The translations under genes and the position numbers were made by a program. Under the pieces are notes generated by a model. That model did not search any database. It was given only the letters and a program-made list of their open reading frames with translations, and was not told where the DNA came from. DNA of 64,000 bases from DATBLE01 sp963837265 (GTDB taxonomy: Bacteria; Actinomycetota; Thermoleophilia; Gaiellales; Gaiellaceae), in assembly GCA_963837265.1 (NCBI GenBank), contig CAWIMQ010000002.1, positions 124,001 to 188,000 of the forward strand, in the 5' to 3' direction. Below, piece by piece: positions 40,027-51,276 of this stretch (its first letter is position 1; each line of letters opens with the position of its first letter).

Positions 40027-40030
40027 GTCG

Positions 40031-40777
40031 CTAGAAGCGCGCCAGGTACGCGTGGACGAGCGCGCCGCCGGCGAAGAGCGCGACCACGGACCCGAGCGCG
40101 AGGAACGGCGCGAACGGAATCGCCATCTTCCGGGCCTTCGAGCCGTGCCTGGCGAGCAGCACACCGGCAGGCACGAGCGCCGCCATCATCGCGATCGCGA
40201 GCGCGACCGTGACCGTCCGCCCGAGGGCCACGCCCATCAGCACGGCGAGCTTGACGTCCCCCATCCCCATCCCACCCGGGTACGCGAGCGCAGCCGCGAG
40301 CAGGAACGCCCCCGCCCCCGCGCCCGCGATCGCCCACTCGGGCCGCGGCTCGGCGGCGGTCGTCAGGGCGAGCACGACCAGCGCCGCCGGGAGGACGATC
40401 CGGTTGGGAACGATCCGGTGCGTGACGTCGGTGGCCGTGACGACGACGAGCGCCGCGCAGAAGACGGCGGCCGCGGCCGCGCGCAGCGAGAGCCCGAAGG
40501 TGACGAGACAGCCGGCGAGCAGGCCCGCCGTCGCGAGCTCCACCGCGGGGTAGACGAGGCCGATCCGGGCTCCGCAGGCGCGGCAGCGGCCGCGGAGGAG
40601 CACGAAGCTCACGACCGGCACGTTGTCGTACCACGCGATCGTCGCCGCGCACGACCGGCAGGCCGATCGCGGATGCACGATCGAGCGCCGCTCGGGCAGC
40701 CGCGCGGCGACGACGTTCAGGAAGCTTCCGAGGGCGAGGCCGGGCAGCACCGCGAAGGCTCCGAGCACGGCGTCCAT
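40031..40777 (-). CDS. pilD: Prepilin peptidase / N-methyltransferase
   Basis: A 248-residue A24 aspartyl protease that cleaves prepilin leaders and usually methylates the new N-terminus. The zinc-like site C40, C43, C65, C68 lies in the first cytoplasmic loop. Catalytic Asp117 (TATDVTHRIVPN) and Asp174 (GMGMGDVKL) are present. About seven membrane spans follow the family layout. ATG 40777 begins immediately after the PASTA gene stop. It should process all pilins of this locus. Confidence 0.96.
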   Translation of the reverse strand: MDAVLGAFAVLPGLALGSFLNVVAARLPERRSIVHPRSACRSCAATIAWYDNVPVVSFVLLRGRCRACGARIGLVYPAVELATAGLLAGCLVTFGLSLRAAAAAVFCAALVVVTATDVTHRIVPNRIVLPAALVVLALTTAAEPRPEWAIAGAGAGAFLLAAALAYPGGMGMGDVKLAVLMGVALGRTVTVALAIAMMAALVPAGVLLARHGSKARKMAIPFAPFLALGSVVALFAGGALVHAYLARF

Positions 40778-41299
40778 CTACCCACGGGTGGCCGCGGTGC
40801 GGTGCTTGCGGGACGCGGTCGTCCGGGCGGATGCCTGGGCGTGGGCCTTCGCCGTGACCCCTGCGCTCACCGGGCTGGCGCCGTTCCCGGGCAGTCGAAC
40901 CTTGGTGCCCGCGTAGGGAGCGCCGTTCTCGGGCGTCCCCTTCTCGCGGTACGACCGGTCGCGCGCCAGCGTCAGCGTGACCGTCGGCGCGCCGGTGTCG
41001 AGCACGACGCTTCCCGCGACAGGCTGCTGGTCGGCGACGGTGTTCGCAGCGAACCCCTTCACCGGCCCGACGACCTGCCAGGCGAACCCGCTGCCCTGGA
41101 GGGTCCCCTTGGCGAAGACGTACGCCTGACCGGTGACCTGCGGGACCGTGAGCGTTCGTGGCCCGGAGGCGGCGGCGACGAGAGTCGGTCGTTGGACGCC
41201 CGCGCGGTCGGCCGCGAGGGTGAGGGTGCCGCCGGCGATCAGGAGGCCTACGAACGTGGCGACGACGCCGCGGAGGAGAACCGTTGCGAGTTGGATCAT
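40778..41299 (-). CDS. Membrane-anchored PASTA-domain protein
   Basis: A 173-residue protein with a membrane segment (LATVLLRGVVATFVGLLIAGGTLTL) and one PASTA domain (about 43-110): LTVPQVTGQAYVFAKGTLQGSGFAWQVVGPVKGF then NTVADQQPVAGSVVLDTGAPTVTLTLA. PASTA domains bind peptidoglycan fragments. A basic, disordered tail follows. The ATG at 41299 has GGGAGGA directly against it, an unusually short spacing. In the sequence as given, the frame is open through into the preceding wall hydrolase, but I think these are two genes separated by a frameshift. Confidence 0.75.
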   Translation of the reverse strand: MIQLATVLLRGVVATFVGLLIAGGTLTLAADRAGVQRPTLVAAASGPRTLTVPQVTGQAYVFAKGTLQGSGFAWQVVGPVKGFAANTVADQQPVAGSVVLDTGAPTVTLTLARDRSYREKGTPENGAPYAGTKVRLPGNGASPVSAGVTAKAHAQASARTTASRKHRTAATRG

Positions 41300-41337
41300 T
41301 CCTCCCATTTCATCGGCCAAAGCAGCGCGTACTTGAG

Positions 41338-42742
41338 CTATTCGGACGGCCCGACGATGTGGAAGACGAGCGGAGTCGCCGGACGATCCGGGTTTCGTCG
41401 GCGCCTCGTCCGACCACTGGAAGGCGGTCCCCGCGAAGGACTGGAACCACTGCTCGTCCTGCGGGTAGGCGTCGGCGGGCTGCAGCTGGAGGTGCAGGTG
41501 CGGGCCCGTCGCGTTACCGGTCGCCCCGACCAGGCCGACGGGGTCGCCGGCCCTCAGCTCCATGCCCTCGCTCACGGAGGGCTCGAGGTACGAGAGGTGG
41601 CAGTACGTCCAGGTCTGCCCGTCTGTCGTCTCGATCGTGAACCCCGTGCCGCACCGAGCGTCTCCGGCCCACGCGTAGAGCACGGTCCCGTCCGAGAGCG
41701 CGTACGCGGGGGAGCCCTCGGGAGCGGCGATGTCGGCGGCAGGGTAGTCGTGGTGGACGTGCGACACGGCGACGACGGTCGGACCGCCCCCGACGGGGAA
41801 GACGTAGTCGCCGGAGCCGGAGCCCTGGACCGGGGCGGTGAGGATCTGCGCGGCCGGGCGGTTGAACGAGGCCGCCTGCGCCTGACTCTGAAGCTCCCCC
41901 AGCTTCGCCCGAGCGCCGTCGAGCTCGCGTGCGAGCCGATCGGCCTCGGCCTGTGCCGCGTCGGCGGCCGCGCCGGCCTGCGTGGCGGTCTTCTGCGCCT
42001 CGAGCCGGTCGGAGAGCAGCAGCTCCGCATCCGGTAGCCGCCTCAGCTTCTGCTCGCGGCTCGCGAGCGCCTCCGCCTTCGCAACCGCGATTTCGTACGC
42101 GTCGCTCGCCTTCGCGACCGTCGCCTGAGCGCCCGAGAGACTCGCCTGGAGCCGATCGAGCGCGAACACGACGCCGGCATCCTCGTCCAGGCCGCCCGAC
42201 CCGCCGTAGAGCTGCGCGAGCTGCATGACCTCGTTCACGTACCACCCGGCATGGTTGTAGGAGAAGACGGCCTGGCGAATATCGCTCCCGGCACCCGAGG
42301 CGGCCAGGTAGCGCGCCGCGGAGTAGATCGCGTCCACCGGGCTCCAGGGATCGGCGACGCCGTCGCCGTCGGCGTCGACCCCCCACCTCAGCCAGGTCGA
42401 AGGCATGAACTGCATCCAGCCGATCGCGCCCGCCGAGCTCGGCCCCATGTTCCGGCCGAAGTTGGATTCGATCTTGTTGATCGCCGCGAGAACCGCCCAG
42501 GGGACGCCGTACGCCTGCCCCGCTCCCTGCCAGAGCTCGAGCAGCCGGTCGGAGGAGAGCTGCGCCGGCTGGGCGGGGGGCGTCGTCCAGCTCGGGGCGA
42601 GGCCGAGGCTCGAGACATTCGGAGAGACGGCATCCGGCAGCGTGAGCGGGCCGGGCACGAGGCTGAAGGTGAGGCCGCCGCGGGCCGCTCCCGCCGGCAG
42701 CACGAGGCACGCGACGACGACGGCGAGCAGGAGACGTCTCAC
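41338..42742 (-). pseudogene. Lytic transglycosylase plus M23 endopeptidase, apparent frameshift near its end
   Basis: A secreted wall hydrolase: signal peptide (1-22), an SLT domain (62-180) with catalytic Glu92 in NKIESNFG and GAIGWMQFMPSTW, an Ala/Gln-rich coiled coil (195-292), and an M23 domain (315-430) with zinc ligands in HHDYPAADI (His331, Asp337) and GPHLHLQ (His415/417). After residue 450 (near 41393) the reading seems to shift by one base. Dropping one A of GAAACCC gives NPDRPATPLVFHIVGPSE and a stop at 41338. Otherwise the frame runs on into the PASTA gene. It starts GTG 42742, overlapping pilT copy 2. Confidence 0.75.
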
Positions 42743-43916
42743 GGCTGCTCCGGCCGGACGACCCGCAATCCGGCCAGGTTGCCGTCGACCGCCCGTTCGG
42801 GGGTCGCGGCCGCAGCGGCCGCCACCCGCTGGTCGGCGGCATGCTGCTTGAGCGCGTGATCGAGCGCGACGAGGAAGTCGTGCTTGGTCGTCGCGGCATT
42901 CGCCGCGACCTCTCGCTCGACCTCACCGGCAGATGACCAGGTCGATCAGGGCCCGGCTGAACGTCTGCATCTTGTAGAACGTGCCCTCGGCGATCGCCTC
43001 CTCGATCTCGTCCGTCCGGTGCTCGCGGATCAGGTCGGCGATGCGGGAGTTCGTGACCATCACCTCCACCGCGGGGATCAGACCGCCCTGCGCGCGCGGC
43101 AGCAGCCTCTGGCTGACCACGCCGCGCAGCACGCCCGCGAGAATGGAGCGGGCCTGGTGCTGCTTCTCGGCCGCGAAGAGCTCGATGATCCGGCCGATCG
43201 ATTCGGCGGCGTCGAGCGTGTGCAGCGTCGAGAGGACGAGATGCCCCGACTCCGCGGCCTGGAGGGCGATCGCCGCCGTCTCCGAGTCGCGCAGCTCGCC
43301 GATCAGGATCACGTCCGGGTCCTGGCGGAGCGCGCGCCGGAACGCCTCCGCGAACGATGCGGTGTCGATCCCGACCTCTCGCTGGTTGACGATGCTCAGC
43401 GCAGTCGTCGTGCACGAACTCGATCGGGTCCTCGATCGTGACGATATGGCAGCGGCGCGTCGCGTTCACGTGCCCGACAACCGCTGCGAGCGTCGTCGAC
43501 TTTCCCGAGCCGGTGGCGCCCGTGCAGAGGACGAGGCCGCGCTGCTCCTCGGCCAGCAGCGAGACCCCCTCCGGCAGGTGCAGGTCGGCGAAGGAGGGGA
43601 TCGTCCGCGGGATCAGGCGGAATGCGAACGCCGTGGTGCCACGTTGCCGGAATCCGTTCACGCGGAAGCGAGGCATGCCGGGCGGCGTGTAGGCGAGGTC
43701 GAGCTCGCCGGTCTGCTCGAACGAGGCGCGGCGCCCGGGATCCGTCACGGTCACGGTCGCGAGCACGCTCGCGAGCTGCGTCGCGTCCAGCACGGGCCAG
43801 CCTTCGAGGGGAAGGAGCGTCCCGTCGTAACGGAGGATCGGCGGCTGGTCGGCTTTCAGGTGGATGTCGCTCGCGCTGGTTTCGACTGCACGACGGAGAA
43901 GGGCGTCGAGATCCAC
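42739..43916 (-). pseudogene. PilT-like retraction ATPase, copy 2, two apparent frameshifts
   Basis: Three frames join into a PilT of about 392 residues. The first runs VDLDALLRRAVETSASDIHLKADQ through Walker A TGATGSGKST to TIEDPIEFVHDDC. After one extra base (about 43400) the second gives LSIVNQREVG, then DVILIGELRDSETAAIAL, STLHTLDAAESIGRI and VTNSRIADLIREHRTDEIEEAI. After a second extra base (about 42925) the third gives GEVEREVAANAATTKHDFLVALDHAL and stops at 42739. The Walker A begins TGATGSGKS rather than TGPTGSGKS. It starts GTG 43916 and is divergent from pilB copy 2. Confidence 0.8.
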
Positions 43917-44031
43917 GAAAGCGTGATCGGCATTGACGTCGCGGGGCTTTAGGCAATGCACTCGTGCAGGCGGCGCGCGAGAGGCGGTTTCGGCACTCAT
44001 GCCGGGTCGTCGATCAGCCGATACGCGTGAC

Positions 44032-45747
44032 ATGGCTGCCGAGCCCGCACGCCTGTACGCCGATACAGAGCCCTCCCGCGGGCGGCCGCTCCTCGGCGCG
44101 CTGCTCGTCCGCAACGGGCAGCTGACCCCAGCCGACCTCGAGGCGGCGCTCGCCGAGAAGGAGCGCAGTGGGTATCCGCTCGGGCAGGTCCTCGTCGGGC
44201 TCGGGCTGATCACGACCCGGGTCCTTGCGGAGGCGCTGGCCGAGCAGCACGGCCTGGAGTTCCTCGACCTGGCCGAGACGAAGATCGACGCGGAGATCGC
44301 GGGCCTGCTGCCGGAGATCATCGCCAGGCGCTACCTCGCGCTGCCGGTTCAGGTTCTCGACGGCACCGTCGTCGTCGCCGTGGCCGATCCGACCAACCTC
44401 CTCGCCCACGACGACCTGAGGCTCGCGCTCGGAACCGGTACACGCATCGTCGTTGCGGAGAGCAAGCAGCTCGAGGCGGCGATCAACAAGGCGTATGACC
44501 TCCAGCTGGAGGCGATCGAGACGTTTTCGAGCACCGCCAGGCAGGAGCAGGACGATCTCCGGGACATTCGCACCTCTCCGGAGACGGCACCCGCGATCAA
44601 GTTCGTCAACGAGGTGATCGGACGTGCGCTCGCCCACCGCGCGTCCGACATCCACTTCGAGCCCCAGGCCGACCAGCTCGTGGTCCGGGTCCGGGTCGAC
44701 GGGGTGACGCGCGAGCTGACGACGATGCCGACCTCGATGCAGGCGGCGGCGATCGCCCGCCTGAAGGTGATGGGCGGTCTGGACATCGCGCAGCGCCGGG
44801 CCCCGCAGGACGGGAGGGTCGCGATCCGCGCCGGCGGGCAGCCGATGGACCTGCGGATGGCCGTTCTTCCGACCGTCTACGGCGAGCAGGTGGTCCTGCG
44901 GATCCTCCATCGCGGCTACGGGGGACCGCTCGGCATGTCCGAGCTCGGGATGAGCGAACAGACCGAGGCCACTGTCCGGCGGGCGATCGAGCGGCCCCAC
45001 GGGGCGATCATCGCCTGCGGCCCCACGGGCAGCGGGAAGACGACGACGCTCTACGCTGCGCTCGACCTGCTGAACGACCCCGGCCGCGTGCTCGTGACGA
45101 TCGAGGATCCGGTCGAGTACCAGATGCCGGGCATCAGCCAGATCGAGATCGACCCGCTTGCGGGCCTGTCGTTCGCGCGCGGGCTGCGCACGATCCTGCG
45201 AAGCGATCCCGACGTGATCCTCGTCGGCGAGATCCGCGACGAGGAGACGGCCAGGATCGCGATCCAGGCGGCCACGACCGGACACCTCGTCCTCACGACG
45301 CTGCACGCCAACAGCGCCGCGAGCTCGATCGTGCGCCTCAAGGACATGGGAGTCGACCCCGGGCTCCTGGCGCCGTCGATCAACTGCATCGTCGCCCAGC
45401 GCCTCGTCCGCCGGCTCTGCCTGAAGTGCCGCGAGCCGTACATGCCGGAGTCGGACGAGCGGCGCGAGTTCGAGCTGGAGCGGTACGGGAAGGACCTCGA
45501 GCTGTACCGCGCCCGTGGGTGCGACGACTGCCTCCAGACGGGCTTCCAGGGACGGGTGGCGCTGTACGAGGCGCTGTCCGTGGAGGGCAAGATCCGACGG
45601 CTGATCGACCTCTCGACCGAGGAGATCGCGGCCGCGGCCGCCGAGCAGGGAATGACCACCCTCCGCCAGAGCGGGATCGAGATCTGCCTTGCCGGCATCT
45701 CCTCCCTGGCGGAGGTCCGCCGGGTCGCGGGCACGACGTCGCTCTGA
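44032..45747 (+). CDS. pilB: Type IV pilus extension ATPase PilB, copy 2
   Basis: A 571-residue ATPase with an N-terminal MshEN-like domain (about 20-155), the LLGALLVRNGQLTPADLEAALAEKERSGYPLGQVLVGLGLI repeat, then the core: GPTGSGKTT (330-338), VTIEDPVEYQMPG, SDPDVILVGEIRDEET and TGHLVLTTLHAN. The zinc motif is CLKC...CDDC. It differs much from pilB copy 1, so it is not a recent duplicate. I start at ATG 44032; ATG 43999 is possible. The 115-bp divergent gap with pilT copy 2 shows no clear promoter. No pilin gene follows. Confidence 0.93.
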   Translation: MAAEPARLYADTEPSRGRPLLGALLVRNGQLTPADLEAALAEKERSGYPLGQVLVGLGLITTRVLAEALAEQHGLEFLDLAETKIDAEIAGLLPEIIARRYLALPVQVLDGTVVVAVADPTNLLAHDDLRLALGTGTRIVVAESKQLEAAINKAYDLQLEAIETFSSTARQEQDDLRDIRTSPETAPAIKFVNEVIGRALAHRASDIHFEPQADQLVVRVRVDGVTRELTTMPTSMQAAAIARLKVMGGLDIAQRRAPQDGRVAIRAGGQPMDLRMAVLPTVYGEQVVLRILHRGYGGPLGMSELGMSEQTEATVRRAIERPHGAIIACGPTGSGKTTTLYAALDLLNDPGRVLVTIEDPVEYQMPGISQIEIDPLAGLSFARGLRTILRSDPDVILVGEIRDEETARIAIQAATTGHLVLTTLHANSAASSIVRLKDMGVDPGLLAPSINCIVAQRLVRRLCLKCREPYMPESDERREFELERYGKDLELYRARGCDDCLQTGFQGRVALYEALSVEGKIRRLIDLSTEEIAAAAAEQGMTTLRQSGIEICLAGISSLAEVRRVAGTTSL

Positions 45748-45756
45748 CGGACCGGT

Positions 45757-46892
45757 TCAGGTCGCCGGAGCGCCGGCGATCCGCGCGAGCGCCGCGATCG
45801 CCTTCAACGGCGGCCTGGCCAGGCCGCGCGCCTCCGACGGCGCGCTGATGTCGCCGCGGACGAGGCGCTCGACGACGGGCCACACGAGGGGCGCTCTCGC
45901 GAGCGCGAACGTCGCCCGCGGGAAGCGGTCGAGCGCGATCTTCGCGCCCCACGAAGCCCCGGCGAGCGGTCCCAGCGCCTTCGAGAGGCGGTCCGAGTAC
46001 GGCTCGACCGTGCTCGCGCGGCCGGCGAGCACGTCGAGCGCCGCCTCCGAGGCGAGCCGGGCGCTCACGAACGCCTCGTACATGCCGTCGCCCGTGAGCG
46101 GATCGACGAGCCCGGCCGCGTCGCCGACGAGAAGCGCGCGTCCGCGGGCGGGAACGAACCCGGCCCGGCGGAGCGGGAGCCGGTGGCCGCGGCCGCTCTC
46201 GAGCGAGCCGGAGTCGATCCCGTTCCGCCGGCAGAGCTCGGCGAGGTGGCCCCGCAGGCGCGGGCCCTCGGCCTCCCAGCCGCCGACGCCGACGTTGACG
46301 TGGTCGCCCTTCGGGAAGACCCACCCGTAGCCGCCCGGGATCGTGCCCAGCTCGATCACCGCGAGCCCCTGGTAGCGGCTCTCGAAGGGGGCGTTGCCCT
46401 CGAAGGCGACGCCGTGGGCGATCGGCCCGCCGAGCCCGAGCGCGCGGGCCGAGATGCCGTTGGCGCCGTCCGCGCCGATCACGATCTCGGCGGCGATCGT
46501 CTCGCCGTCGACCCTCAGGCTCCGCACGGAGACCTCGGTCACCTTCACGCCGTCCCGGAGCTCCGCCCCGGCCGCGGCCGCCTGCTCGGCGAGGTACTGG
46601 TCGAGCCGGCGCCGCTGGGTCATCAGCACGAACGGTCCGCGCTTCCCCTGCCGCTCGAACCGCGACCGCCGGCCGAGCCTGAACTCCATCCGGTCGACCT
46701 CGTGCTCGACGACCGGCGACGGGTCGACGGGAAGCTGGCGCACCGCCCGCAGGGTCAGGCCCCCGCCGCACGGCTTGTCGCGCGGGAACCGCGCCTTGTC
46801 GAGGAGCAGCACCCGCGCGCCGCCGCGGGCGAGGTGGATCGCGGTCACCGACCCCGCGGGGCCGGCACCGACGACGGCGACGTCGAAGCGCC

Positions 46893-46896
<4 letters not shown>
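45757..46896 (-). CDS. Geranylgeranyl reductase family FAD-dependent oxidoreductase
   Basis: A 379-residue flavoprotein. FAD motifs: VAVVGAGPAGSVTAIHLA near the N-terminus, DKARFPRDKPCGGGLTLRAVRQL (the GGR-family Cys-Gly-Gly), VIGADGANG and ALLVGDAAGLVDPLTGDGMYEAF. Family members reduce isoprenoid double bonds or oxidise other hydrophobic substrates; the substrate here is unknown. GTG 46896 overlaps the decarboxylase stop (GTGA), so the two are cotranscribed. The gene ends 10 bp from the convergent pilB copy 2. Confidence 0.9.
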
Positions 46897-48266
<1,370 letters not shown>

Positions 48267-48450
48267 TCCGGCGAGTGTAGATGGGTCGTCGTGCGAAGGT
48301 CCCTGCTCGCCGAGAGGCGGACCGACTCCCCGGCCGCCGTCCGCCCACGCCGATCGGGTGGCGGCCGTGCCGGGCCGCGACCGCAAGGCACCGGCGGCTC
48401 TCGCCTCGGCCGCTTTCGCAGCCGTGGCGAAATCTGGAATCCTCGCGCCC

Positions 48451-50097
48451 ATGCGGGAGCTGCTCAGCCGCGTTCTCGCCCGTTTCGATGCGATCGCGGG
48501 GGTGTTCAGGAGCCCCGAGCTCCGCCGCCTCGAGCTCGCCTGGGCCGGCTACTACGTCAGCGAGTGGGCGAGCTTCGTGGCATTCTCGATCTACGCGTAC
48601 CGGGTCGGCGGAGCCGCGGCGGTCGGGCTGCTGGGACTCGTGCGCATGCTCCCGTCGGCGTTGGCGGTTCCCGCGGCGACGGCGCTCGCCGATCGCACCC
48701 GCCGCGAGCGTGTGCTGATCGGGATCCACCTGAGCCGGGCAGCCACGCTCGGCGCCGCGGCGGCCGCGCTCGGAGCCGGTGGCCCTCGCTGGGTGGTCTT
48801 CCTGCTCGCGGCCACGACGGCCGTCGTGGGAGGAGCGTACCGCTCGGCGCATCTCGCGATCGCGCCGCTCCACGCCCGGACACCAGAGGAGCTCGTGGCG
48901 ACGAACGTCTCTGCGAGCGCCTTCGAGGGGCTCGCAGTCCTGGTCGGCCCTGCCCTCGCCGGGGCACTGCTGACGTTCAGCGGTGCGTACGTCTCCGTCG
49001 CCGTGAGCGCCGGGGTCGCTCTCGCGGCGGCGGCCCTCGTCGCCCGAATCGCGCCGGGACCGCACGTCCCGCCGCGAGGGCACGGGGCGCTCTCGGACCT
49101 GCTTGCGGGGGCACGCACGCTGGCCGACGAGCCCCATCCACGTCTGATCATCGGCCTCTTCGCCTCCCAGGCGTTCGTGCGCGGCCTCCTCAACGTCCTG
49201 CTCGTGGTGGCCGCGTTCCGCCTGCTGGAGCTGCGGAGCTCGGATGTCGGCTTCCTCAATGCGGCCTTCGGCGGCGGCGGGCTGGCAGGAGGCGTGGCCG
49301 GATTGGGGCTCGTCGGCCTCCGGCGGCTGGCGCAGCCGTTCGCCGCGGGCCTCGTCATGTGGGGCGTGCCGATCGCGCTGGTTGCCGCATGGCCCAACGA
49401 GACCTGGGCGCTCGTCTGTCTCGCGGCCGCCGGCACCGGGAACGCCCTCCTCGATGTGTCCGGGTTCACGATGGTCCAGCGTGCGATCGAGGACGCTGTC
49501 CTCGCCCGTGTGTTCGGCGTCTTCGAGGTCCTCGTCCTGACCGCAGTCGGCATCGGCTCGATCCTCGGCTCGCTGATGGCCGAGCAGCTCGACGTCCGGG
49601 TCGCGCTCGTCGTCGCCGGCTGCATCCTGCCCGTGCTCGCCGCGCTGTCCTACCGGCGCCTGCGCGCGATCGATCTCTCGGCCGATGTGCCGGAGCACCG
49701 GCTCGAGCTGCTCTCGGCCGTCGCCCTCTTCAGCCCGCTGCCCGCCACGACGCTGGAGCGGGTCGCCGTGCGCCTGCGACCGGTTGCGGCTCCGGCGACG
49801 ACCGATCTGGTTCGGGAGGGCGAGGAGGGCGACGTGTTCTACGTGATCGTGTCCGGCCTCGTGGACGTCTCGCAGGGCGCGCGACACGTCGCCACGCTCG
49901 GCCCGGGCGACTACTTCGGCGAGATCGCGCTGCTGCACGGCGTGCGCCGCGTCGCGACCTGCACGGCCCGGACGGACGTCGAGCTCTTCACTCTGGAGCG
50001 CGAGCAGTTCGTCTCCGCCGTATCGGGCCATGCCACGAGCGCCGGGGAGGCCGATGCCGTGATCAGACAGAGGGTCTCCGAGCTGGGAACGGCGTAG
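48451..50097 (+). CDS. MFS transporter fused to a cyclic-nucleotide-binding domain
   Basis: A 548-residue fusion. Residues about 25-410 form a 12-span major facilitator (YYVSEWASFVAFSIYAYRVGGAAAVGLLGLVRMLPSALAVPAATALADRTRRERVL and a second half). Residues about 430-540 are a cNMP-binding domain: LFSPLPATTLERVAVRLRPV, then VREGEEGDVFYVIVSGLVDV and GPGDYFGEIALLHGVRRVAT, with FGEIALL and the phosphate-binding Arg in the right places. Transport may be gated by cAMP or a related nucleotide. The start ATG 48451 gives MRELLSRVLARFDAIAG. The following 479 bp show no convincing gene. Confidence 0.88.
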   Translation: MRELLSRVLARFDAIAGVFRSPELRRLELAWAGYYVSEWASFVAFSIYAYRVGGAAAVGLLGLVRMLPSALAVPAATALADRTRRERVLIGIHLSRAATLGAAAAALGAGGPRWVVFLLAATTAVVGGAYRSAHLAIAPLHARTPEELVATNVSASAFEGLAVLVGPALAGALLTFSGAYVSVAVSAGVALAAAALVARIAPGPHVPPRGHGALSDLLAGARTLADEPHPRLIIGLFASQAFVRGLLNVLLVVAAFRLLELRSSDVGFLNAAFGGGGLAGGVAGLGLVGLRRLAQPFAAGLVMWGVPIALVAAWPNETWALVCLAAAGTGNALLDVSGFTMVQRAIEDAVLARVFGVFEVLVLTAVGIGSILGSLMAEQLDVRVALVVAGCILPVLAALSYRRLRAIDLSADVPEHRLELLSAVALFSPLPATTLERVAVRLRPVAAPATTDLVREGEEGDVFYVIVSGLVDVSQGARHVATLGPGDYFGEIALLHGVRRVATCTARTDVELFTLEREQFVSAVSGHATSAGEADAVIRQRVSELGTA

Positions 50098-50576
50098 TCG
50101 CCCCCCTCCTCGGCGGACTGACTCTCGCGGCTCGGATCGGGCCGGCAGGCGCCGGGCGAGAAGCAACCGTGAAGGAGGTTGCGCGCGGCTCCGGACGATC
50201 CAGCCCGGGTCGACGAGATCGAGCGTGCACGTGCTGCGCCCCGGATAGCGCGCGGTCAGAGTGCGGCCACGCTCGGTCGGAGCGAGCCGAGCCGCTGGGC
50301 GATGACGGCGTCTGCAGCCTCGACGCCGGAGGAAGGCGGGCTCCCACTCCAGCTGTTCAGCCTGGTCGACGAACAACTCCAGGAGCACGGTCTTTGCCGA
50401 CCCCGCCGCAGGCCCGTCACGCGCGTGCTTGCGGGCTGCTCCGGCGCCGCCGGCAACATCGCCGCGCCTACTGGGAGGGGAATTCGGCCTCTGGAATTGG
50501 TTCGCCGTACTACCGAGCGGGTCATCGCAGTCAACGATACCGCCGCCGCCCAGTCCGAGGTTATGATGGCAACGAG
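50098..50576. other. Intergenic stretch without a convincing gene
   Basis: Open frames exist on both strands (for example plus 50179-50580 and minus 50256-50534), but their translations are Arg/Ser/Pro-rich and lack any family pattern. No strong palindrome or repeat is visible. It may hold a promoter for the CoA-transferase genes or decayed coding sequence. Confidence 0.4.
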
Positions 50577-51272
50577 GTGATCGACAAGGTCGTGGCCTCC
50601 GCGGATGACGCCGCCGCCGACGTCTTCGACGGTGCGACGCTGATCGTCGGGGGGTTCGGCCTCTGCGGCATCCCCGAGAACCTGATTGCCGCGCTCGACC
50701 GCAAGGGGATCAGGGACGTGACTGTCGTCTCGAACAACTGCGGCGTGGACGACTGGGGGATGGGGGTGCTGCTCCAGGGGAAGCGGATCAGGAAGATGAT
50801 CTCCTCGTACGTCGGCGAGAACGCGGAGTTCGAGCGGCAGCTACTGAACGGCGAACTCGAGGTCGAACTCGTTCCGCAAGGCACCCTCGCCGAGCGCATG
50901 CGAGCCGGCGGCGCGGGCATCCCCGCCTTCTACACGCCGACCGGCGCGGGCACGCTGGTCGCGGAGGGAAAGGAGTCGCGCGTCTTCGGCGGACGGGAGT
51001 GCATCCTCGAAGAGGGAGTGGTCGGAGACTTCGCGCTCGTCGCCGCCTGGAAGGGCGACCGGCTCGGCAACCTCGTCTACCACCGCTCGGCACGCAACTT
51101 CAACCCGATGGCCGCCACCGCAGGGCAAGTCTGCATCGCCGAAGTGGAAGAGCTGGTCGAGGTCGGGGAGCTCGATCCCGACTGCATCCACACGCCCGGC
51201 ATCTTCGTCGACAGGCTGATCGTCGCCCCACGCGTGAAGCGGATCGAGTTCCGCACCGTGAGGGAGGCCTAG
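50577..51272 (+). CDS. scoA: 3-oxoacid CoA-transferase subunit A
   Basis: A 231-residue alpha subunit of a class I CoA-transferase (succinyl-CoA:3-ketoacid, or acetoacetate/butyrate type). The CoA-binding signature GGFGLCGIPENLIAAL is near the N-terminus. VTVVSNNCGVDDWGMGVLL and GIPAFYTPTGAGT are also typical. It transfers CoA between short-chain acids for ketone-body or fatty acid degradation. I start at GTG 50577, in GAGGTGATCGACAAG, which gives VIDKVVASADDAAADV. Subunit B follows four bases after the stop. Confidence 0.92.
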   Translation: MIDKVVASADDAAADVFDGATLIVGGFGLCGIPENLIAALDRKGIRDVTVVSNNCGVDDWGMGVLLQGKRIRKMISSYVGENAEFERQLLNGELEVELVPQGTLAERMRAGGAGIPAFYTPTGAGTLVAEGKESRVFGGRECILEEGVVGDFALVAAWKGDRLGNLVYHRSARNFNPMAATAGQVCIAEVEELVEVGELDPDCIHTPGIFVDRLIVAPRVKRIEFRTVREA

Positions 51273-51276
51273 CCCG

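Noticed and set aside
50179..50580. 133-codon plus-strand ORF before scoA
   Set aside because: Low-complexity composition, no ribosome binding site, and no motif; it overlaps the scoA start in another frame.
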